From contig JAIRLF010000012.1 of NCBI GenBank assembly GCA_031259655.1, positions 1-12,584 on the forward strand: DNA of 12,584 bases. The letters are read 5' to 3'. The notes beneath the pieces were generated by a model. That model was given only the letters and a program-made list of their open reading frames with translations. It did not search any database and was not told the DNA's origin. Positions 7,317-12,584 of the stretch are shown here, piece after piece; the stretch's first letter is position 1; the number at the start of each line of letters is the position of its first letter. The DNA is from Prevotellaceae bacterium (GTDB lineage Bacteria; Bacteroidota; Bacteroidia; Bacteroidales; UBA932). Made by a program: the position numbers and the translations under genes.

Positions 7317-7355
7317 ATGGCGGTTAATCTGTTCGGCGGTTTCATTTTTAAATGA
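7317..7355 (+). CDS. Possible leader peptide in the purQ 5' leader
   Basis: A 12-codon ORF (MAVNLFGGFIFK, stop TGA) starts about 15 bases after the predicted transcript start and ends 15 bases before the purQ ATG. It overlaps two mutually exclusive hairpins: AACCG (7310-7314) with CGGTT (7321-7325), and GAAACCG (7308-7314) with CGGTTTC (7337-7343). The second is followed by ATTTTTA, so it resembles an attenuator. ORFs this short arise often by chance, so the call is tentative. Confidence 0.25.
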   Translation: MAVNLFGGFIFK

Positions 7356-7370
7356 TTAAAGTGTAAACAA

Positions 7371-8057
7371 ATGAAATTTGGTGTTGTAATATTTCCCGGT
7401 TCGAATTGTGACCACGACATGATTTATGCGTTCCGGAATATCATGGAGCAGGAAGTTGTACCTCTTTGGCACAAAGACCGTTCGTTGCAGAATGTCGACG
7501 GAGTGCTTTTGCCCGGAGGGTTTTCTTTTGGAGACTATTTGCGCTCGGGCGCTTTGGCGAGATTTTCCCCAATAATGTCGGAAATAATTGATTTTGCCGA
7601 TGATGGAGGTTTTGTTTTCGGTGTTTGTAATGGGTTTCAGATTCTATGCGAATCGGGTTTGCTTCCGGGAACTTTATTACACAACAGTAACCGGAAATTC
7701 GTATGTAAGAACACGTATATAATTCCCGACGCCAAAAATACTTACCTCACTCATCATCTTGATACCAAGCCATTAAAGATTCCTATTGCGCATGGAGAAG
7801 GACGATATTACGCTCCAAGCGACGATTTGGCGGAGATGCGAAGAAACGGGCAAATTCTTTTCCGCTATTCCAACGAGAACGGAGTAGTTTCACAGGAGAC
7901 AAATCCCAATGGCTCAGTCGAAAACATCGCGGGTATATGCAATTCGCGTAAAAACGTGTATGGAATGATGCCTCACCCCGAAAGGGCTGTCGATGAGGAT
8001 TTAGGAAACACCGATGGTGTGATGATACTTAATTCTATCATCAGAATGATGAAATAG
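7371..8057 (+). CDS. purQ: Phosphoribosylformylglycinamidine synthase, glutaminase subunit PurQ
   Basis: The glutamine amidotransferase subunit of FGAM synthase, which releases ammonia from glutamine for the PurL subunit in step four of purine synthesis. The 228 residues match PurQ from end to end: FPGSNCDHDM at the start (8-17), LPGGFSFGDYLRSGALARFSPIM (about 47-69), the nucleophile Cys86 in FGVCNGFQILCESGLLPG, IPIAHGEGRYYA, and the catalytic His202/Glu204 in MMPHPERAVD. A free-standing PurQ implies the three-part PurL-PurQ-PurS enzyme, with small purL and purS genes elsewhere; they are not in this window. Many Bacteroidota instead carry one long PurL with a fused glutaminase domain. It is followed by holB after 17 bp, so the two are probably cotranscribed although their roles are unrelated. 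Confidence 0.96.
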   Translation: MKFGVVIFPGSNCDHDMIYAFRNIMEQEVVPLWHKDRSLQNVDGVLLPGGFSFGDYLRSGALARFSPIMSEIIDFADDGGFVFGVCNGFQILCESGLLPGTLLHNSNRKFVCKNTYIIPDAKNTYLTHHLDTKPLKIPIAHGEGRYYAPSDDLAEMRRNGQILFRYSNENGVVSQETNPNGSVENIAGICNSRKNVYGMMPHPERAVDEDLGNTDGVMILNSIIRMMK

Positions 8058-8074
8058 TTTCGTGCCGTAAAATC

Positions 8075-9202
8075 ATGCAATTTAAGGATGTAGTCGGACA
8101 AAAGGAACTGAAAGAAAAACTTGTTTCGACGGTTCGGGACGGACGTGTCAGTCACGCTCAATTATTCGAAGGCTCAATGGGTTATGGCGGTTTGCCGATG
8201 GCATTGGCTTACGCGCAATTTATTTCGTGTCGAAACAGAGGCGACGATTCCTGCGGAACATGCCCTTCGTGTATTAAATACAACAAACTGATTCATCCCG
8301 ATTTACATTTTGTCTTTCCGGTAAACACGACCAAGAAAATCAAAGACAAGCCTGTCAGCAACGATTTTTTATCGCAATGGCGCGAAATTATATTCGAGCG
8401 AAAATATTTCACCGAACAGGATTGGTACGAATTTATCGGCATAGAAAACAAACAGGGAATTATCAGCGCCTACGAAGCCGACAAAATATTGACTAAGTTG
8501 AGTTTCAAACCTTTCGAATCGGATTACAAGATAATGATTGTCTGGCTTCCGGAACGACTAAACCAAACCTCGGCAAACCGTTTGTTGAAATTGATAGAAG
8601 AACCGCCGGAACACACTGTTTTCTTGCTTGTTGCCGAAAATGCCAACAGGATTCTCCCGACAATCTATTCGCGAACTCAACGTATAAGATTGCAAACTCT
8701 GAAAGAAGACGATATTGTCGAGGCTTTGAAAAAATTGAACTTCACCGAACAGGAAATATTTACCGCCTCGCGTTTATCCGAAGGTAATTATATACGGGCT
8801 ATTCAAAGTTTGCAGGTCTCGGAATCGGCAAAACTGAATTTGGATAATTTTATGCAATTCATGCGGTTATCATACAAAAACGATATTCTCGGACTTATGG
8901 ATTGGGCGGAAATGATGGCTTCGTCAGGCAGAGAAAGACAAAAGTCGTTTCTTGGTTTTGCCGAACGTATGGTGAGAGAAAATTTTATCCTGAACAAAAA
9001 GATTGAAGACATTGTATATCTCGGCTTTGACGAACTCGAATGGGCAAGGAAATTTTCGGCGTTTATCAACGACAGAAATGTCGCAGAACTGTACAAACAG
9101 TTGAATATCTGTATTCCACAGATATCCCAAAATGGAAATGCAAAAATAATATTCACCGACCTTGCGTTGAAAGTAAAAGAACTTATACGGGGTAAAAATT
9201 AA
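8075..9202 (+). CDS. holB: DNA polymerase III delta prime subunit
   Basis: A clamp-loader subunit that helps load the beta sliding clamp at replication forks. The 375 residues begin with FKDVVGQKELKEKLV, typical of the DnaX/HolB AAA+ family, and include HAQLFEGSMGYGGLPMA, where the P-loop is degenerate with no GK(S/T) lysine, as expected of delta prime, which does not hydrolyse ATP. Zinc-binding cysteines lie at C52, C60, C63 and C66. Downstream are NRLLKLIEEPPEHTVFLLV (about 168-186) and the SRTQRIRL motif at 199-206, matching the conserved SRC-type region of delta prime, with Thr in place of Cys. The C-terminal collar region is less conserved. It is the last gene of the purQ-holB unit and converges on lptD with a 44-bp gap. 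Confidence 0.9.
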   Translation: MQFKDVVGQKELKEKLVSTVRDGRVSHAQLFEGSMGYGGLPMALAYAQFISCRNRGDDSCGTCPSCIKYNKLIHPDLHFVFPVNTTKKIKDKPVSNDFLSQWREIIFERKYFTEQDWYEFIGIENKQGIISAYEADKILTKLSFKPFESDYKIMIVWLPERLNQTSANRLLKLIEEPPEHTVFLLVAENANRILPTIYSRTQRIRLQTLKEDDIVEALKKLNFTEQEIFTASRLSEGNYIRAIQSLQVSESAKLNLDNFMQFMRLSYKNDILGLMDWAEMMASSGRERQKSFLGFAERMVRENFILNKKIEDIVYLGFDELEWARKFSAFINDRNVAELYKQLNICIPQISQNGNAKIIFTDLALKVKELIRGKN

Positions 9203-9246
9203 CCCGATTCTCACAAGCGCAGGAATAAGTAAATCAATAGAATCTA

Positions 9247-11928
9247 TTACAGATTATCGAAATAGCTCGACTGTTTATCATATTTCAGCACATCGCTCAG
9301 CATCGAAGAACGTATTCCGATTCTGAAACTCCAACTTTGATAGCGACCAAGCGGCGTCCAGTTGAATGAAAAATCGAAACAGTGCAGTTGCCGCGTAATA
9401 CTGATTTGCGTCGTTGTCAGTCCCTTTGTTTTGAAATCGAAACCGCTGCTCACTCTCACGTCCCAATTCTTTGTCGGCGATAAACTTCCGTTAAAACCAA
9501 GTGTTTGCGTATGATTGTGATTTGTAAACAGTTTTCCGCCGGCGTAATTATATGTCCTGTTATAATTATAGGAATAGTTAAACGATACGCTCCATGGGGC
9601 GCTAAACGGTTCGTATACAAACGGGTTAAAAACATCGAGATGAGGATTGTTATCATGGTCGTGGTCATGGTCGTGTTCTTCGCCTTCGCGTTCATTATCT
9701 CGCCGAGCCGGTTTATTACGATTGTCGCCCTTGCCTGCGTCTTTTTTACCGCCGTTGAACGAATACCCGAACGAGAGATTAAACCGCGTCAGACGCCCGA
9801 TATTAAGTCCTTTTTTTTCTTGCCATACGAATTTGTTAATCCTTGAGCCACGCTCGTTTATAGCGTACGGGTCGAGAGTGAACCCGAACGATAAGGACGT
9901 TTGTCCCGGCAAGTTTGTAGTTCCCGAGAACGAAATATTCGACAAGTTCATCGAATCGGCAAGCAGATTGTACGAAGTACTGATATCGAAAGTATTCAGC
10001 AAGGGTATTTTTTTTGCGCCTGTAGTATCGTTATCGTTTCTAACTTTCATTTCCAGATTGTTACCCAGAGAGAAACCTATCGAACCGCTTTCCGGCTGCG
10101 AGGGATATCCGTAAGGCTGACCTTGATAGATATTATACTGTTCCATATTTCCCAGAGTATCCCGTTGAACCATGCGATAGCCGTTGAACGGTTTCCTTAA
10201 ATCGGGATTATACGAAAAACTGATAGACGGTTTCATAACATGCCTTATAGCTTCTATCTTGCTGCCTTTCTTGAACTTCACCAATCCGTAGATTTGAGTG
10301 TTAAGCGAGGCGGAAAACGAATACTCGTGAACCATCCCTAATTTACTGAACGCCCGGGTAGTGTCGGTTATCACTCTGCGGTCGACACTGTCCCAACGTT
10401 TTTCTATCGATTTGAAATACCATTTTGTACCGTAACGCACCGAAGGCGAAAGATTGATGTACTGGAATATGGGGACGTTCGGCAACCCGATGTTGATATT
10501 GTGGTTCATCCCGTTGTTGATTTTTTTCGCGAAATTGGGGTCTTTCAGTTCTGTGGATTTGAAAGCGACTTTGTTGTCGAAAGTTAAGCCGTAAGTGAGC
10601 GAAATATCTTCGTACAGAGCTTTTTTACCGACCCGTTCTTTTCGGGCGAAGGGATATATTCGCGACATCGAGAGCGTTATGTTCGGGATAGTAACATTAT
10701 AGGTGCTGTCGCGCATGTTTTGGCTGTGGTTGGCGTTTATCGAAAGATTGAACGGAGAACCTTGCCATGCACGCGAATACGAAATACTCGAACTTATCGA
10801 ATTGTTGATGTTTTGATACGGATTGTGAGCTGCGTTGTTGTTGTAGAGATTGTTGTTTGCGGAAGCGAAATTGACGTTCGCCGAAAAATTTGTTCCCGGA
10901 CGCGCTTTAGGCGATTGACGATGACTCCATTGAACCGAAAAAGTTGTTGCCGACGAGTAATCGGCAGAGCCCTTTTCGCCCGTAGTGTTGAATGCATAGT
11001 TGAGATTGAAACTGCCGTCGTATTTATATCGCTTCGTGTATCTCGACATCGAACGTAAAGCCCAGGAGCCGAGAGTATAATAGTCGCCCGAAATATCGAG
11101 GTCCATGTGGTCGCCGATAGCAAAATAGTATCCGAAATTACGTAAAAAGAACCCGCGCGAAGTTTCTTCTCCATACGTCGGCATACGTATTCCCGATGAG
11201 CGTTCCGATTGTTGCGGAAAAAATCCGAATGGTATTAACAGCGGAAAAGGCACGTCTTCGATTACGAGGTAAGAAGGTCCGAAATATATGTATCTGCTTG
11301 GTTTCTCAACGATTTTACCTCTTGTCATCCTTATATAGAAATGCGGATGCGGGTCGTCGCAGGTTGTATATTTCGCGCCTTTGATAAAAGTAGAGTGGTC
11401 GGGCATGCGTTTTGCAATGTCGCCATACAGAAGCCCGTCGCCCTGTTTGGTACTGATGTTTTTGATACGTGTTTTTTCCGAAGTGAACTTGTGTGTTACC
11501 GTTTCCATTTCGAACTGTTCGCCGCCCTGCTTGAACGAGGGTTTCTCCAACAACATCCCCGTGGTATCGATATATCCCTGTCCGAAAATTGTCCCCGTCC
11601 GTTTGCTTCCTTCGATGTGTCCGGCGGTCATCTCCATATCGAGCGACTTGACGTTTGCTTCCTTATACAGATAGACAATAGTGTCGCTGTCGAGCAAATC
11701 GACTATCAAAGAATCCTTTGAAGAATAACTTATCGGGTCTTGAAACGCCCCCTTTTTGACGCCTTGAGACGAATCCATGACGGTGCGCACTGTAGTATCG
11801 ACGGCATTTTCCACTTTCTTCTCAGGCATCTTTATGACCTGAGCGTCAACTGCCGGAACATACAATATCCCCACCATAACTAACGCAAGGACAAATCGGA
11901 CATATTTTTTGAACAAATAACTTACCAA
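9247..11928 (-). CDS. lptD: LPS-assembly outer-membrane protein LptD, Bacteroidota type
   Basis: The outer-membrane translocon that, with LptE, inserts lipopolysaccharide into the outer leaflet. About 893 residues: a signal peptide (SYLFKKYVRFVLALV..., cleaved after AVDA), an N-terminal periplasmic OstA-like beta-jellyroll region (GHIEGSKRTGTIFGQGYIDT, GDGLLYGDIAKRMPDHSTF, YTTCDDPHPHFYIRM), then IPFGFFPQQSERSSGIRMPTYGE leading into a large beta-barrel. A charged loop contains HDHDHDHD at about residues 752-759. The frame extends to 11988, but that TTG lies inside a good promoter, and no ATG precedes the signal peptide. TTG 11928 has AGGA seven bases upstream and gives a normal signal peptide, so I chose it; TTG 11916 is an alternative. 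It is transcribed alone on this strand. Confidence 0.9.
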   Translation of the reverse strand: MVSYLFKKYVRFVLALVMVGILYVPAVDAQVIKMPEKKVENAVDTTVRTVMDSSQGVKKGAFQDPISYSSKDSLIVDLLDSDTIVYLYKEANVKSLDMEMTAGHIEGSKRTGTIFGQGYIDTTGMLLEKPSFKQGGEQFEMETVTHKFTSEKTRIKNISTKQGDGLLYGDIAKRMPDHSTFIKGAKYTTCDDPHPHFYIRMTRGKIVEKPSRYIYFGPSYLVIEDVPFPLLIPFGFFPQQSERSSGIRMPTYGEETSRGFFLRNFGYYFAIGDHMDLDISGDYYTLGSWALRSMSRYTKRYKYDGSFNLNYAFNTTGEKGSADYSSATTFSVQWSHRQSPKARPGTNFSANVNFASANNNLYNNNAAHNPYQNINNSISSSISYSRAWQGSPFNLSINANHSQNMRDSTYNVTIPNITLSMSRIYPFARKERVGKKALYEDISLTYGLTFDNKVAFKSTELKDPNFAKKINNGMNHNINIGLPNVPIFQYINLSPSVRYGTKWYFKSIEKRWDSVDRRVITDTTRAFSKLGMVHEYSFSASLNTQIYGLVKFKKGSKIEAIRHVMKPSISFSYNPDLRKPFNGYRMVQRDTLGNMEQYNIYQGQPYGYPSQPESGSIGFSLGNNLEMKVRNDNDTTGAKKIPLLNTFDISTSYNLLADSMNLSNISFSGTTNLPGQTSLSFGFTLDPYAINERGSRINKFVWQEKKGLNIGRLTRFNLSFGYSFNGGKKDAGKGDNRNKPARRDNEREGEEHDHDHDHDNNPHLDVFNPFVYEPFSAPWSVSFNYSYNYNRTYNYAGGKLFTNHNHTQTLGFNGSLSPTKNWDVRVSSGFDFKTKGLTTTQISITRQLHCFDFSFNWTPLGRYQSWSFRIGIRSSMLSDVLKYDKQSSYFDNL

Positions 11929-11985
11929 ATAATTTCCTAATTTATTAAGCGTTTTAACCGTTTGAACAACGCAATAAAAAGCGTG

Positions 11986-12015
11986 CAAAAATAATCAAAT
12001 TTCATAGAACCGCAA
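11986..12015 (-). promoter_or_regulatory. Candidate lptD promoter
   Basis: Reading the minus strand, TTG at 12015-12013 is followed after 19 bp by TATTTTTG at 11993-11986, an exact TAnnTTTG -7 element with the usual Bacteroidota spacing. It predicts a transcript start near 11979 and a leader of about 50 bases to the TTG start at 11928. Confidence 0.5.
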
Positions 12016-12292
12016 TAATAAACCAAATAAGCGAATGATTACTACAGATATGGTTAACAAAAATTTCATTACTGAAATCGAAAATCGACACATGATACGT
12101 GTTTTTTCGTTTTTCTATAACGTCCGGTTTTTTGAAAATTATACTTATTTCAACCGGTTTATTAGTCTATCGGCATGTTTTTTGCATTAAGAAATTAAAA
12201 ATTTCGTCATCTTACAAGTCGGAAAATAAGGACTTTAATCGAACGACGTAAAAAAAGAAACGCAAAAAACGCAGGATTTAAAAAATAATGTA

Positions 12293-12300
12293 TATATTTG
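12293..12300 (+). promoter_or_regulatory. Candidate -7 element reading towards the window end
   Basis: TATATTTG matches TAnnTTTG exactly and predicts a transcript start near 12307, about 45 bases before the ATG at 12352. No clear -33 element is seen. Confidence 0.4.
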
Positions 12301-12351
12301 CCACCGTTTTATACATACAATAACAGGATGATAAAAACAAAATAAGAAACA

Positions 12352-12523
<172 letters not shown>

Positions 12524-12584
12524 TATATAAAAAATAAAAACACAAACACACAAACCAGAGAAAAAATTAAAACCCCAAGACCCC

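Larger units (their letters stand above)
7028..7370. other. Intergenic region between murF and purQ
   Basis: This 343-bp gap holds the murF terminator candidate (7111-7155), a purQ -7 element (7288-7295) and a short leader ORF (7317-7355). The rest, about 7156-7287, is AT-rich and shows nothing I can identify. Confidence 0.6.
11929..12351. other. Divergent intergenic region upstream of lptD
   Basis: This AT-rich stretch holds the lptD leader and promoter on one side and a rightward -7 element at 12293-12300 on the other. A 6-bp inverted repeat, CCGGTT (12124-12129) with AACCGG (12152-12157), lies between them; the right arm is part of the palindrome AACCGGTT. No tRNA, small RNA or coding gene was recognised. 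Confidence 0.5.

Noticed and set aside
9206..9244. Terminator between holB and lptD
   Set aside because: Only a 6-bp stem (GATTCT/AGAATC) with a 27-nt loop and no T-tract; too weak to call.
9505..11721. Several plus-strand ORFs of 97-155 aa opposite lptD
   Set aside because: They are antisense shadows of a long, well-supported gene and resemble no known family.
11929..11988. TTG 11988 as the lptD start
   Set aside because: It lies inside a -7 promoter element and would put about 20 extra residues before the signal peptide.

Overview
The window looks like a chromosomal piece of a Bacteroidota (Bacteroidetes) bacterium, probably from the Bacteroidales or a related anaerobic lineage. The evidence is a SusC/BtuB-style TonB-dependent receptor, an LptD of the large Bacteroidota type, an almost complete lack of Shine-Dalgarno sites, and several exact matches to the Bacteroidota -7 promoter element TAnnTTTG upstream of genes. 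No rRNA, tRNA, CRISPR array, transposase or phage gene was seen.

Positions 1-3735 (+ strand) carry three co-directional genes: the 3' part of a TonB-dependent outer-membrane receptor, a DUF362 protein with a Tat-like N-terminus, and a membrane polyferredoxin that looks like NapH joined to a NapG-like ferredoxin. They plausibly form one uptake-plus-reduction module: import of a metal complex or cofactor, with an electron-transfer step at the inner membrane. The substrate cannot be read from the sequence. A REP-like palindrome fills the gap before the third gene.

Positions 3736-4242 contain no convincing gene. They hold a striking array of seven 22-bp units, three in one orientation and four in the other, forming one very long near-perfect palindrome. 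A -7 element lies further downstream.

Positions 4243-7027 (+ strand) are a likely operon: an AlbA_2 (Schlafen-like) putative regulator, an exported protein of unknown function, and murF (peptidoglycan precursor ligase). The last two share a TGATG stop/start overlap. A 10-bp stem terminator candidate follows murF.

Positions 7288-9202 (+ strand) carry purQ (purine synthesis), with a candidate leader peptide and alternative hairpins in its 5' leader, then holB (clamp-loader delta prime). holB converges on lptD (- strand, 9247-11928), which encodes the outer-membrane LPS translocon. lptD seems to start at a TTG codon, because the longest possible reading frame begins inside its own promoter.

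Positions 11929-12584 are the upstream region of lptD, a divergent promoter, and a short ORF running into 39 AG dinucleotides, followed by low-complexity sequence to the end of the window. This end may be a phase-variable locus or an assembly artefact.
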